64,000 nucleotides of DNA from Methanospirillum hungatei JF-1 (GCF_000013445.1 NC_007796.1:904936-968935), one strand, 5' to 3'. Numbered from the stretch's first letter, positions 1 through 9,230 are shown. Notes: generated by a model not told the origin, from the sequence alone. A program made the numbers and translations.

Positions 1-141
1 GGTGAAGAATTGATGAAAGATGGAGAGACCATTCCTGCACTTGGATATCTCTGCTATGGATATGGCTGGCTCGATACCTCTGTCCGGGCCGGTCTTTTAC
101 AGGTCCATCACAATTTTCATCTCTTCACAACAGAATTTTAA
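1..141 (+). CDS. 3' end of an unidentified protein
   Basis: The window opens inside a reading frame that runs from the first base to a TAA at 139-141, giving 46 C-terminal residues that contain PALGYLCYGYGWLDT and end in HLFTTEF. I do not recognise the family. The composition is protein-like and the frame ends exactly where the convergent hisE gene ends; the two stop codons overlap by three to four bases. The 5' part lies outside the window, so neither length nor function can be judged. Confidence 0.5.
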   Translation, partial: GEELMKDGETIPALGYLCYGYGWLDTSVRAGLLQVHHNFHLFTTEF

Positions 142-431
142 TGACGCCTGGATTGTAATTCATCCCATACCGACTGGAGCGTAACTCCTGATCTCTTCAG
201 AGCAAGCATAAAATGAAATAAAAGATCCGCACCCTCTTCTGAAATCCTGTTTTTATCACCGTTTTTTACAGCAATGATAAATTCGGTGCACTCTTCTCCT
301 ATCTTTTCAAGAGACTTGTCTATTCCCTTACTATGAGTGAGAATTTTTGAGGTATATGACTCTTCAGATGGGTGAGCAGCTCTTTCTTCAATTACCGCCC
401 AGATCTCATCCATAATTTCAGCTTTTTTCAA
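138..431 (-). CDS. hisE: phosphoribosyl-ATP pyrophosphohydrolase
   Basis: HisE removes pyrophosphate from phosphoribosyl-ATP, the second step of histidine synthesis, in the cytoplasm. The 97-residue length is normal for the stand-alone enzyme. It belongs to the all-alpha MazG-like fold: the metal-binding residues E46, E47 and E50 lie in GEECTE, and E66 and D69 follow in SEEGADLLFH. The start is a TTG that overlaps the TGA of the upstream NusA-like gene as TTGA, with a GAGGAG ribosome site just ahead, so the pair is probably translationally coupled. An ATG at codon 7 is the alternative start. No other his gene is nearby. Identification is firm. Confidence 0.95.
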   Translation of the reverse strand: MKKAEIMDEIWAVIEERAAHPSEESYTSKILTHSKGIDKSLEKIGEECTEFIIAVKNGDKNRISEEGADLLFHFMLALKRSGVTLQSVWDELQSRRH

Positions 432-889
432 GCTGCACTCTCCTCTGGAAAAACCTCACCAATTTCATATCCATGAAACCTTCGAATGAGGATTCGTGCT
501 TTTTCAATGGTACAGCCCCCTTTCCCAATCGCAATACCAACATCATTTTTATCTGAAACATAGATATTCATCTTCTTTGTCTGATCATCACAGGCAAATC
601 TTATCACCTGGGCTGGTTTGAAAATGTTTGAGAGAAATTCTTGAAGATCTTCAGCATATTCCACCATCTCAACTTTTCTTCCGGTTACTCCCTGGAGACG
701 CCTGATATTATCCCCCTTTTTCCCGATGGCATATCCCATGTCACCGGCTTTAATAACATAAATGATTCGATCAAATTTATCGTCGATTAAACAATCAAGT
801 GCTGTTGATTTTGTGAGAATTCTAAGCTCTTCAATATATCTACGTTCTTTAAATCCAAGATTTCTTTCCATAGGTAATTCAGACTCCAT
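428..889 (-). CDS. nusA: NusA-like KH-domain transcription/RNA-binding protein
   Basis: Archaeal NusA homologues are short, RNA-binding proteins made only of the two KH domains of bacterial NusA; their role in transcription or rRNA synthesis is not settled. Here 153 residues hold KH1 with GKKGDNIRRL near residue 56 and KH2 with GIAIGKGGCTIEKA near residue 120, both carrying the GxxG loop. The length fits the archaeal family (about 140-160). There are two possible starts, ATG at 889 and ATG at 871; the first is annotated. The gene precedes hisE with a 4-base overlap. In many archaea nusA sits beside ribosomal protein or RNA polymerase genes, which are absent here. Confidence 0.88.
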   Translation of the reverse strand: MESELPMERNLGFKERRYIEELRILTKSTALDCLIDDKFDRIIYVIKAGDMGYAIGKKGDNIRRLQGVTGRKVEMVEYAEDLQEFLSNIFKPAQVIRFACDDQTKKMNIYVSDKNDVGIAIGKGGCTIEKARILIRRFHGYEIGEVFPEESAA

Positions 890-1131
890 ATTCGCAATCT
901 AATGATATCCGATGGTAATCCAGCAGAGAGGTGAGTATAAAGATGATACTTATAGCCTTCAGATAACACTGGGTATGAAAATTTATGAGCCATCTCTTTG
1001 ATAGAAAACCGTGGAAATATTACCGGTTTAATTAATTAAAGGTTATGGTATAAAAGATGTTGATATCCAGGGCTGGTAAGGGGAACATCTTGGATATGAA
1101 AGAAGACGCATAAAATCCTCTTGTTAACCGG

Positions 1132-1542
1132 TCAGCAGGTAGCAAGTATGCTCTGAGTATCTCCAAGAATTGATGGATATTTGATAGCACTGCTCATCGG
1201 AAGCCGGGCAACCGGAGCATATGAAGAACGACGGCATAAAAGCGATTTCAGGGAATCAAGAGAAACTGTATACCGGTTTCCATCCATCAGTTCAATATTT
1301 AAGGCCTTCCCTGAATATGAAAGATATGCAAGTCCGGCGGTTGTACTGACATATTGCTTCCAGTTTAATCGTAACTGGAAAGTCCGTGCAGAGATTTTAC
1401 CCCGGATTGCATGGTTTAAATCTTCAAGGACAATTCCGAATCGTTTGCCGTCGATGACCAGTTCTATGATCTCAGTTGGAAGACCTTCCTCATCAATGGT
1501 AACGGCTTTTGCTTTCTGCATATATCCTGCTTTTTCGAGCAT
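1132..1542 (-). CDS. conserved-looking hypothetical protein
   Basis: A 136-residue protein of unknown function. It is mostly beta/alpha mixed, with a basic N-terminal half containing LNWKQYVSTTAGLAYLSYSG and a C-terminal run of SLKSLLCRRSS. No signal peptide or membrane segment is seen. The ATG at 1542 is preferred over a GTG four codons upstream because a GGTGAT ribosome-binding sequence ends seven bases before the ATG. A T/A-rich box (TTTAAATAGG on the coding strand) lies upstream. The same stretch is open on the opposite strand as well, so the coding direction rests on the ribosome site and composition. Confidence 0.6.
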   Translation of the reverse strand: MLEKAGYMQKAKAVTIDEEGLPTEIIELVIDGKRFGIVLEDLNHAIRGKISARTFQLRLNWKQYVSTTAGLAYLSYSGKALNIELMDGNRYTVSLDSLKSLLCRRSSYAPVARLPMSSAIKYPSILGDTQSILATC

Positions 1543-1728
1543 TTTTATTATCACCCAGTTGATAATAGAGGGTCAGCAGTACCCTATTTAAATCTTTAAA
1601 AAGCAGGGTGAAAGTGAAAATTAATTTATAATGATTATAGAATAAAATTTAAATTATCTTTCAAAAGCATTTTTAACCAAAATTAATAGAGGAAATTTTT
1701 TCCTTTCACTTTCGGAAATGAGACTTTT

Positions 1729-2571
1729 TTAGTGATTGATTCCCTGATGATCGATCGTTGGAAGATAAGATCTGGCAAGTTTTTCAAGTTCTTCAATCTC
1801 TAGTGGTTTGGGGATTACGAAATCTGTATTCGTCATTATTTCTTCGGCAAGGGATTGATATGTTGCAGAGAGTGATGAATCAGGTGCAAATTCAATAACT
1901 GTCTGGTTATTTAATTCAGCATACTGTACCAGGCCACTCCTCGGGATATAGGCGATTATCTTCGAACCGACTTCAGATGCAAATGCTCCCACCAGTTTCT
2001 CTTCATCTGGAAGATTTCTGCTGTTACAGATAACTCCTCCAAGTCTGCAGACCTGTCTGACATTTTGAGATATCCGGGAGATTGCCTTACATATATTATT
2101 TGCAGCATAGAGAGACATGAGTTCTCCGGAGGTGACAAGATATATTTCCTGTGCATATCCTTTTCGCATGGGCATAGCAAACCCGCCACAGACAACGTCG
2201 CCCAGAACATCATACACAATTATGTCTTCATCAAATGCTGAAAGTCGTTCAAGAAGTTGAAAAGTCGCAATAATGCCTCTGCCTGCACATCCGACACCAG
2301 GTTCTGGTCCTCCTGCCTCCACGCACCGAACCCCCTTATATCCGGTGAATACAACATCATCAAGGGTAAGGTTCTCTTCACCACGTTCACGGATAAGATC
2401 CAACACCGTCGGGATAAGTATCCCTTTCATAAGCATCCGGGTACTATCACGTTTCGGATCACACCCAATCTGCATAACTGAAAGACCACGGTTTACCAGG
2501 GCTGCGGAAAGATTTGCTGATGTGGTGGATTTACCGATACCTCCCTTGCCATAGAGAGCGATCTGTTTCAT
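1729..2571 (-). CDS. NifH-family iron protein, possibly CfbC of F430 synthesis
   Basis: A 280-residue ATP-dependent reductase of the nitrogenase iron protein superfamily. The deviant Walker [10 protein letters not shown] spans residues 8-16, and both [4Fe-4S] ligands of the homodimer are present: Cys95 in GVGCAGRG and Cys128 in GDVVCGG. No NifD, NifK or CfbD partner is in the window. In methanogens the NifH-like CfbC drives reductive cyclisation of Ni-sirohydrochlorin a,c-diamide toward coenzyme F430, and the CDPKRDST and [12 protein letters not shown] stretches look more like that branch than true NifH. It follows phosphoribulokinase by 40 bases on the same strand. Superfamily membership is certain; CfbC assignment is a moderate inference. 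Confidence 0.85.
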   Translation of the reverse strand: MKQIALYGKGGIGKSTTSANLSAALVNRGLSVMQIGCDPKRDSTRMLMKGILIPTVLDLIRERGEENLTLDDVVFTGYKGVRCVEAGGPEPGVGCAGRGIIATFQLLERLSAFDEDIIVYDVLGDVVCGGFAMPMRKGYAQEIYLVTSGELMSLYAANNICKAISRISQNVRQVCRLGGVICNSRNLPDEEKLVGAFASEVGSKIIAYIPRSGLVQYAELNNQTVIEFAPDSSLSATYQSLAEEIMTNTDFVIPKPLEIEELEKLARSYLPTIDHQGINH

Positions 2572-2611
2572 CCCTATTCAGTAATAATGCGTATTATTTG
2601 AGGTATCCGGT

Positions 2612-3583
2612 TTATTGATCCAGATGATTGGATAATGCTATTCTTCCATTGATTATCTGCCAGGAGAGTATCAGCCGTACAAGGTCGGTTCCGGTGATAT
2701 GTTCCTGACCTCTGAAAATATTAATTGGTGATATACCTGTCTGGAATTCTATCTGCCGTTCTATCTTATGGATGGTGTCTGGCATCAGTTCTCCATCCAC
2801 AACAAGAGCACGCATATTTCGTGAATCCGGAGTATGGGAGATACAGGATAATGAGAAATCATGGGATGATTTTTTAAATAAGTCACACAGGTCGATATTC
2901 AATTCAATATCTTCAAAGCAGTATTCTTGTGCCGGCATCGAGAGCATAACACGGTATACATTGCGTTTCTCTCCTTCTTCCTTTCCATACGATGAGTAAG
3001 AAATCTGGATGACTGCATCAGCCACCTCCCTTTGGGGGAACACATATTGAAAATAATCTGGTTCACGCTGAAGAATTTCACGAAGAACTTCATTTTTATC
3101 GTAGTTTCGTTTCTTCATATCCCGCCGTATCTTCCAGTCATATTTAACATCTCGTTCCGGATCCACAAAGATGGTGTAATCATAAAGCGCGCGAAGAGAT
3201 TTCGTTGCGTATGGATGTAGTCCTTCGATTATGATAAATTTCGTCGGAGAGAATAGTTCAGGTTCACCAAAGGTTCCATGATCATGCAGGTATACCGGTT
3301 TTTGTATTGTTCTGCCTGCCTTCAGGTCCATCAGATTTTCTTCCAATAATTTCAGATTATTTGCTGTATGGAGCAGAGGGGTTATACCCATCTCACTTCG
3401 TGTTTTTCTGTCATAGAGATGGTAATCATCTACCGTGATAGAAGAGACGAGTTCTTCACCGAAAATATCTGATATTGCTCGTGTAAAAGTTGATTTACCT
3501 GAACCGGAATCTCCTGCGACTCCAATAAGATAGACCAATGGAGAATGCCGAATTACTTCCCGGAAATTTTCAGGCTGACTCAT
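2612..3583 (-). CDS. prk: archaeal phosphoribulokinase
   Basis: A 323-residue P-loop kinase of the phosphoribulokinase/uridine kinase family. Walker A is GDSGSGKST (24-32), the catalytic acidic pair D52-D53 follows, and Walker B is IIIEGLHPY around E120; a basic KIRRD segment (151-155) fits the sugar-phosphate binding region. It lacks the redox-regulatory cysteines of plant enzymes. Phosphoribulokinase makes ribulose-1,5-bisphosphate for RuBisCO. In Methanospirillum hungatei an enzyme of this type was shown to work with archaeal RuBisCO in a reductive hexulose-phosphate pathway. RuBisCO itself is not in this window. It lies between fprA and the NifH-like gene on one strand with gaps of 48 and 40 bases, suggesting an operon. 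Confidence 0.88.
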   Translation of the reverse strand: MSQPENFREVIRHSPLVYLIGVAGDSGSGKSTFTRAISDIFGEELVSSITVDDYHLYDRKTRSEMGITPLLHTANNLKLLEENLMDLKAGRTIQKPVYLHDHGTFGEPELFSPTKFIIIEGLHPYATKSLRALYDYTIFVDPERDVKYDWKIRRDMKKRNYDKNEVLREILQREPDYFQYVFPQREVADAVIQISYSSYGKEEGEKRNVYRVMLSMPAQEYCFEDIELNIDLCDLFKKSSHDFSLSCISHTPDSRNMRALVVDGELMPDTIHKIERQIEFQTGISPINIFRGQEHITGTDLVRLILSWQIINGRIALSNHLDQ

Positions 3584-3631
3584 GATAAGGTTCAGGATCT
3601 CACGTTGGTTTGGACTTAATTTTTCAGTTAA

Positions 3632-4819
3632 TTATAATATTGCTGGTTCAGAGGCATGTTTGCTTGCTATCATATCGGCAAGTTTCATGAGTTCATCCCT
3701 GGTTTTTTCATCAGGTGCACCCTGGATGTAAACCGGGGGAAGAATTTCAGCCTTGATATGAGGTATCATGGACTGGATTACGTCAATTGTTTTTCCTCCC
3801 CACCCAAATGAACCGATAATAGTTGCAAACCTGGTTTTTGGTTTTACCAGATTTGCAAGATAGGCGGCATTGACCATTGCCGGATGCGGACCGAACAGGA
3901 CTGTAGGGGTTGCAAGAACCACAGTGGCAGCATCAACCAGTTCCATTGCAAGAAGTCCGCTATCTGCATCAGTCAGATTGAATGGTTTTACTCCGATATT
4001 CCGTTCCATGAGCAGGTCGGTCAGCATCCGAACCATACGCTCAGTACTGCCATGCATCGATACAAAGGGAATTAATACCTTATTTTTAACGGTATCAGAG
4101 GTCCATTCTTTGTATCTGTCTAATATCCACTTTGGATTATTGTGTAAGGGGCCGTGACTGGGTGCAATGATTGCAAGATCCATCTGGGAAATGGGTTCCA
4201 GATACTTACTGATGCTCGAACGGAATGGCATCATAATTTCTGCGTAATATCGTTTGGCCGATATTTCTGTCCGACATGGTTCATCCATATAAAGGGAGGA
4301 TGTGGCATAATGGGATCCGAAGAGATCACAGGAGAAGAGGATTTTATCTTCCGGGCAGTAGGTAATCATGGTCTCCGGCCAGTGAATCCAGGGATATTCG
4401 AAGAACTGAAGAGTCATTCCTCCAAGGTTTAGAGAATCACCGGTTTTTACAACCTGCACTCTGCCTGCAGGAATAGAGAGCAGGTGCCCGATGAGATCCT
4501 TGCATTTTTCTGTGCAATATACTTTTGCTCCAGGAAACAGTTCAAGGATTATTGGAAGACTTCCGGCATGGTCCTGCTCTGCATGGTTGATTATGATAGC
4601 ATCAATCCGGTCACAACCTGCACAGACAATATTAGTAATAAACTCTTCTTCATGTGAAGGATCAACAGTGTCAATAAGAGCAGTTTTCTCAGTACCTCTG
4701 ATAAGATAGGAATTATATGATGTTCCATCAGGTAGGGGAATCAAACTATCAAAAAGTCTTCTGTCCCAATCAATAGTGCCGATAGAGAAAATACGTTCAG
4801 TAATTTTTCTGACTACCAT
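3632..4819 (-). CDS. fprA: F420H2 oxidase, flavodiiron protein
   Basis: FprA reduces oxygen to water with F420H2, protecting methanogens from oxygen. The 395-residue protein has an N-terminal metallo-beta-lactamase-like domain with the diiron ligands H79, E81, D83 (NHAEQDH), H146, D165 and H222 (PSHGPLH), followed from about residue 248 by a flavodoxin domain beginning VLIPFVSMHGSTERM. There is no rubredoxin or reductase extension, matching the methanogen form. It appears to be the first gene of a three-gene run with phosphoribulokinase and the NifH-like gene. The region 4820-4925 upstream is shared with the divergent gene at 4926 and is A/T rich. Confidence 0.93.
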   Translation of the reverse strand: MVVRKITERIFSIGTIDWDRRLFDSLIPLPDGTSYNSYLIRGTEKTALIDTVDPSHEEEFITNIVCAGCDRIDAIIINHAEQDHAGSLPIILELFPGAKVYCTEKCKDLIGHLLSIPAGRVQVVKTGDSLNLGGMTLQFFEYPWIHWPETMITYCPEDKILFSCDLFGSHYATSSLYMDEPCRTEISAKRYYAEIMMPFRSSISKYLEPISQMDLAIIAPSHGPLHNNPKWILDRYKEWTSDTVKNKVLIPFVSMHGSTERMVRMLTDLLMERNIGVKPFNLTDADSGLLAMELVDAATVVLATPTVLFGPHPAMVNAAYLANLVKPKTRFATIIGSFGWGGKTIDVIQSMIPHIKAEILPPVYIQGAPDEKTRDELMKLADMIASKHASEPAIL

Positions 4820-4925
4820 AGAGATCTCTCAATAATTTTTTAATATGTACTCGGAAGAGTAGATAAAGCCCGTTATATGAGAGCTGTGACAGAAAATTTT
4901 TATCTATGATGAATAATTTTCTTGT

Positions 4926-5609
4926 ATGAAAAAAGTTATTAAATTGAAAGGATTCAGGAATGACAGATTTATTTCCATATTAGTCATATTTTTATGTCTG
5001 GTTCTGTTTGGTTGGGGAGTAAGTAGTGCTTTTGAAGTAAAAGAAGAGTATGTGGATTTCATATCGGAGAATGTGACCTATGTCAGTTCCCCACATTATG
5101 TTACGATACCGCACACAGAACCGCCACCGGTATATCTGACAAATCCATTAAATGATGAATCCGGAATTGTTCCGGGTGCAATTATATATGGACGGGTTCC
5201 AAAAAGCGGATTAAATAACCTTATTATCGATAATATAAACAATAACCAGGATATTGTTTTCGCTCTCAAAAAACCACAGTGGCCACATCCGGATTTTGCA
5301 ATTCTGATTCCCGGGGGTACATCAGTCAGAATAAAAGATATTCCAGATGGTACCTATGAAGCGTATCTTGCGACCGGATTGGGATGGGATAATTCCAAAA
5401 AACTATTTCTGAATGATCCTGACTATTACCTGATTACTGAGCCACTCTCTCTGGATACATCAGGAGAGGAGACAAGAGCGGGAAATCGTATAACCTACAA
5501 ACGAACGTACACCGTGTATTCGTATAATATTCAAAGATTACTAAACGAAAATTCTTATCTCACCCCGTTGGACGCAGGAGAATTTCCAAAATTCACCTTG
5601 TTTTCATAA
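4926..5609 (+). CDS. secreted or membrane-anchored hypothetical protein
   Basis: A 227-residue protein with a basic N-terminus and one hydrophobic segment (about residues 17-36, LVIFLCLVLFGWGVSSAF) that can serve as signal peptide or anchor. The rest is beta-rich and outward-facing in style, with proline-rich HTEPPPVYL and a region resembling an immunoglobulin-like fold (GTSVRIKDIPDGTYEAYLATG). I do not recognise a family, though similar proteins are common on the surface of Methanomicrobiales. It is divergent from fprA. Confidence 0.75.
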   Translation: MKKVIKLKGFRNDRFISILVIFLCLVLFGWGVSSAFEVKEEYVDFISENVTYVSSPHYVTIPHTEPPPVYLTNPLNDESGIVPGAIIYGRVPKSGLNNLIIDNINNNQDIVFALKKPQWPHPDFAILIPGGTSVRIKDIPDGTYEAYLATGLGWDNSKKLFLNDPDYYLITEPLSLDTSGEETRAGNRITYKRTYTVYSYNIQRLLNENSYLTPLDAGEFPKFTLFS

Positions 5610-5663
5610 AATAATGGATTGGAATATGCCTGGCATAACTCATAACTATCCAAATCTGGCTAC

Positions 5664-5882
5664 TCACCAAAATCCCATCTTCTTTTCTTTCCACTCAGCA
5701 CATTTCCAGGTAGATTCAACTTTTGGTCTGATATGAATGATCTTGTATTTTCCATCACTGTCACTCCCGGCATATACCGGGATTGGGGGGTTTCTCCAGC
5801 ATTCAAGCCTTAATATCTCTTTATTTTTTCCAAAGATCGGAACACAGAATTGACAATTCTGACAGAAATGCGGATCAGCCAT
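5664..5882 (-). CDS. small cysteine-containing hypothetical protein
   Basis: A 72-residue protein with an N-terminal CQNCQFC cluster (Cys7, Cys10, Cys13) and further cysteines at about 28 and 61, the last within KCAEW. The spacing suggests a zinc or iron-sulfur site. A similar architecture recurs in the 107-residue gene at 10345-10668, which also pairs an N-terminal CSVC with a later tryptophan-cysteine motif. Function unknown. It stands alone between a secreted protein gene and marker protein 14. Confidence 0.65.
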   Translation of the reverse strand: MADPHFCQNCQFCVPIFGKNKEILRLECWRNPPIPVYAGSDSDGKYKIIHIRPKVESTWKCAEWKEKKMGFW

Positions 5883-5979
5883 AACTGATTAGTTCTGATG
5901 TCGGCACCATTTATAGGTACTCTTTATTCCTGACAGTCAAATCGAAACCTATATCGTACACCCCGAATCACAGGTTTTT

Positions 5980-7488
5980 ATGAATCCTGGAATCTTCGAC
6001 AAATTTTTGAGACCCTCTCCGAAACCACACATTGTCGAAAGTCCTCCCCCACCTCTGATTATCAGGGGGCCGGGTATGGAATGCCGGGAGTATAACGAGA
6101 AACCATACTTTATTGTGGCCTCTGTTGAGATGGGAAATACCACAACAAAATGCATCCTGACCGGTGTGAATCTTGAAACCGGAATGTGCTATGTCATCAA
6201 TAAAACTGTCAGTATGAGCCGCGATGTCAGACCGCCCCGTCCTGGTGAAGAGATATTTGGCAGGACCCTGGACGGCACTGAACTGACACGTGAATCAGTA
6301 ACCGAGTTGGTGCGTGACACGCTTATCAAATGTCATAAGGATGCTAAGCTGGACATCAAAAAAGACCTTGATTTTGTGGTCAGAAGTACTGGTGTCGTTG
6401 CGGCGATGGATTCTCCTGATCAGGTCGGAGATTTTATCATTGCACTTGCAAACGGGTGCCTTGAGGCAGGGGTTCCTCCCAAGAAGATGACCCCACCGAT
6501 GTCCAAGATGAATCAGGCTCAGAAATTACAACCCTTTTCATTCGCAGACCGGGTAAATTTTTCAGGTGCAGTCGCAGGAGTCGTCCCCCCTCAGGGAACC
6601 ACCGGAGTTGAGATGGTAGCAAATGAGATGGAGGGTGAGCTGGCTATGGCGGGTATCAAGGAAGGTGCAAAATGGACCCCTGTAGACTTTAGAAACCCCT
6701 GCATCTCTATCGACTTTGGTACAACCCTTGACGGTCGGATCACCTCTCCGGTAGATCCGAAGTCAACAAATCCGTTTGCTAAAACCATAGGAAATTTCTG
6801 CGGTCTGGCCGGAGCAATCCCTGATGCAATCGTGAAAGGGACCGGACTAGTGAATGAAAAGAACGGAACTGCCCTTGACATATTTGGAGAGAAGAGCCGG
6901 CTTTCTGCAGCAATTGGATCCCGTAAATCATCAGATGTAGTCAACTCGTACGTTGATCGCTGTCATGACCTGATATCTGTTGAACTGGTTCCAAAAGAAC
7001 GAAAACGATATGGTATGGTGCCGGTATATGCAGAAGTTGCCATGGAATCAGGTGTTGCATTGATAGGAGTTGATGCAGGAACCAATGGGACAAATCTTGC
7101 TAAACTGGGTGAGATAGGAAAGGAGATTATCACGAAATATTCATTACCGGTCCTGAATGAAGTTATCGACCATGTTTGTTCGAGGATGGCCCTGCGCATG
7201 ATTGATGTGGTACATGAACTGGGTATGATATATCCTGAGACCTCCATTGGTTTCACTGGCAGGGCTGCAATATCCGGAAAGAAACCGGAATATATTCTCC
7301 AGGGAATTATTGATAGAAAACTCTTCCAGAACCCGGTAGATCATGTGGTATTTGTCGATGATGGCCTTGCACGAGGCGCAGCTCTGATGGGCAGGTGCAT
7401 GAATTCCCTTGGAAAGCCGGATAAACCAATAGGTGGAATGAGGGGTGGTAAATGTATCATGTCCAGGCGTATTGCCATTGGAAGATAA
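5980..7488 (+). CDS. methanogenesis marker protein 14
   Basis: A 502-residue member of the methanogenesis marker 14 family, found almost only in methanogens and of unknown biochemical role. Recognisable stretches are VASVEMGNTTTKCILTG near residue 46, an ASKHA-style phosphate-binding start, ISIDFGTTLDGRI in the middle, and FVDDGLARGAALMG near the C-terminus, consistent with an ATP-binding actin/hexokinase-like fold. Full length for the family. The N-terminal 30 residues are proline rich and may be a variable extension; internal ATGs exist, so the exact start is uncertain. A small gene follows 58 bases later on the same strand. Confidence 0.9.
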   Translation: MNPGIFDKFLRPSPKPHIVESPPPPLIIRGPGMECREYNEKPYFIVASVEMGNTTTKCILTGVNLETGMCYVINKTVSMSRDVRPPRPGEEIFGRTLDGTELTRESVTELVRDTLIKCHKDAKLDIKKDLDFVVRSTGVVAAMDSPDQVGDFIIALANGCLEAGVPPKKMTPPMSKMNQAQKLQPFSFADRVNFSGAVAGVVPPQGTTGVEMVANEMEGELAMAGIKEGAKWTPVDFRNPCISIDFGTTLDGRITSPVDPKSTNPFAKTIGNFCGLAGAIPDAIVKGTGLVNEKNGTALDIFGEKSRLSAAIGSRKSSDVVNSYVDRCHDLISVELVPKERKRYGMVPVYAEVAMESGVALIGVDAGTNGTNLAKLGEIGKEIITKYSLPVLNEVIDHVCSRMALRMIDVVHELGMIYPETSIGFTGRAAISGKKPEYILQGIIDRKLFQNPVDHVVFVDDGLARGAALMGRCMNSLGKPDKPIGGMRGGKCIMSRRIAIGR

Positions 7489-7546
7489 CATCTTCCTCGA
7501 ATTCAAAAGGAAATGCTCATCCATGAATAATCGTAAATTATAAAAT

Positions 7547-7789
7547 ATGGAAGAAGAGCAATATTATGACCTTGTTTTTCCCCCGGGGACTCCGCGGACT
7601 ATAATTCGTGAGATAATCAATACATTTGATGTAGAGCTCGTGGAACGGGCTGAGTCCCTCTCTTTTGCAAATATGGAAGGAGATGTCAGGAATCTTATCG
7701 CCGCACGTGGGAAAAAAGAGATCATGATTGAGGTTGAAAAGTTTTTTAAACGAAAATTAAACGAATTTATCGACGAGACACCAGCATAA
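7547..7789 (+). CDS. small acidic hypothetical protein downstream of marker 14
   Basis: An 80-residue acidic protein, predicted soluble and mixed alpha/beta (PRTIIREIINTFDVELVERA, then a basic helix KKEIMIEVEKFFKRKL). No family recognised. It follows marker protein 14 by 58 bases on the same strand and may share its transcript. Its last 23 bases overlap the end of the convergent surface-protein gene. Confidence 0.7.
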   Translation: MEEEQYYDLVFPPGTPRTIIREIINTFDVELVERAESLSFANMEGDVRNLIAARGKKEIMIEVEKFFKRKLNEFIDETPA

Positions 7790-8372
7790 ACAGACTCACG
7801 GTCAGGATGCCCAGGGATAATATTATGGTGCCTCCACTCAACGGACTTTTTTGAGTTGGAACCGGTACGGAATCCGGAATACTCTCTGTGGGGGTCTCTT
7901 CAGGTATCATAGGAGTTATAACCGTGGTAATCTCGGTCTGGTTTATATCTGACTGCACCTCATTATCTGCCGGGGTCGTCTCCACCTCACTTTTTTCCAT
8001 GAGGTCAAACATTGCAGTTTCAACATAGCCTTTTCCGATGATCTCTGCTCTGACCATATACGTATCTGGGGCCCATCCTGATGAATCAAATGATCCATTC
8101 CAATGATAATCCAAATTCTCTCTACTCTGAACCGGTACTACTACCGATCCGCCCCCTGCCATGGAAGGCTCATACTTCCCTTTCGGTCCAAATGATGCAG
8201 GCCAGATCTCGATGAGAACTGAATTATCAGTATTGAAATTTGTCGTACCTGCTATACCAATCAAATCTCCAGTGGTATAGGAAGATTCAACCTGGATATC
8301 TGCACTGACCGTGCTGATAAAAACAGTGATCAAGGTCAGCAGAATTATTCCTGTGATACATAGTACTTTCAT
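7767..8372 (-). CDS. membrane-anchored surface protein
   Basis: A 201-residue exported protein. Residues 1-24 form a signal peptide (basic start, then ITGIILLTLITVFISTVSA). A beta-rich domain follows (DLIGIAGTTNF to about residue 130), then a threonine/proline-rich spacer (TTPADNEVQ to VPVPTQKS), and a C-terminal transmembrane helix ending in VSRR. The layout of signal, domain, T/P linker and tail anchor is that of many Methanomicrobiales surface proteins with a DUF3821-like domain. The tail lacks a PGF motif, so it is not an obvious archaeosortase A substrate. Confidence 0.75.
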   Translation of the reverse strand: MKVLCITGIILLTLITVFISTVSADIQVESSYTTGDLIGIAGTTNFNTDNSVLIEIWPASFGPKGKYEPSMAGGGSVVVPVQSRENLDYHWNGSFDSSGWAPDTYMVRAEIIGKGYVETAMFDLMEKSEVETTPADNEVQSDINQTEITTVITPMIPEETPTESIPDSVPVPTQKSPLSGGTIILSLGILTVSLFMLVSRR

Positions 8373-8417
8373 ACTATACTATGATGAGTAAAAATCAATA
8401 AATCAGGTACATTGATT

Positions 8418-9173
8418 ATGAATATACCGTCATCATCTCATTGTAACGCAGGTAACCAATCAGCGTTCGCGCTAGAGCATGCCCCCTATGAACAGCCCTG
8501 TTATATTTCAAAATGGCTTCATCATCAATCCATACCGGTTAAAGATGTCAATTTATGGAACGGAGATGATCTTCCTGAAGTGGAAGAGGTTTCCTTTCTG
8601 ATTATCATGGGAGGTCCGATGAATATTTATGAACATGAGAAATATCCCTGGCTTATCAAGGAGAAGAGATTCATTCGATCCGTTATTGACAGCAATATCC
8701 CTGTGCTTGGTATCTGTCTGGGTGCACAACTCATTTCTGATGTTCTGGGAGGGGCGGTTACCAGATTATCATACCCGGAATACGGATGGATTTCAGTTTC
8801 ACGAACAACTCATGTAACAGAGAACCTCCCATTCTCATCAATAATCCCTTCTGATCTGATTGTCTTTCAGTGGCATCAGGATACGTTCTCAATCCCTCCC
8901 CGAGCAATCCATCTTTTCAAATCATATATCTGTCCAAATCAGGGATTTATCTATAACGATACTACTGTCGGTCTCCAGTTCCATCCTGAACTTGATGAAT
9001 CTGATATCCGAATATTTCTGGAACTCGTGGAAAAAGATACCGAAATTACTCATCAGGATTATCCAAAAGACGACATAGTTCAGAATATATCTCATTATAA
9101 AAGAGGAAATGAATTTATTGATTCACTATTAACGTTCCTGTTAAACCGGAATAAAACCCAAATACCCCGGTAA
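8418..9173 (+). CDS. class I glutamine amidotransferase-like protein
   Basis: A 251-residue protein of the stand-alone GMP-synthase-like glutamine amidotransferase family. The nucleophile elbow GICLGAQ holds Cys100, and the catalytic His189 and Glu191 sit in FHPE; MGGPMNIYE supplies the oxyanion-side loop. Such proteins act on various amines or as peptidases, so the substrate is unknown. It starts at an ATG; a TTG two codons upstream is possible. It is followed by the YeeE/YedE pair after 57 bases. The N-terminal region is unusually serine and asparagine rich. Confidence 0.88.
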   Translation: MNIPSSSHCNAGNQSAFALEHAPYEQPCYISKWLHHQSIPVKDVNLWNGDDLPEVEEVSFLIIMGGPMNIYEHEKYPWLIKEKRFIRSVIDSNIPVLGICLGAQLISDVLGGAVTRLSYPEYGWISVSRTTHVTENLPFSSIIPSDLIVFQWHQDTFSIPPRAIHLFKSYICPNQGFIYNDTTVGLQFHPELDESDIRIFLELVEKDTEITHQDYPKDDIVQNISHYKRGNEFIDSLLTFLLNRNKTQIPR

Positions 9174-9230
9174 ATTCATCTTTTTGTATAGTTACGATCT
9201 ATTCAAATCTTAAGAAAGACGAACAATGGT

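Noticed and set aside
1181-1591. 136-codon plus-strand frame opposite the hypothetical gene at 1132-1542
   Set aside because: It has no ribosome site or protein-like pattern, and the minus-strand gene has a GGTGAT site at the right distance.
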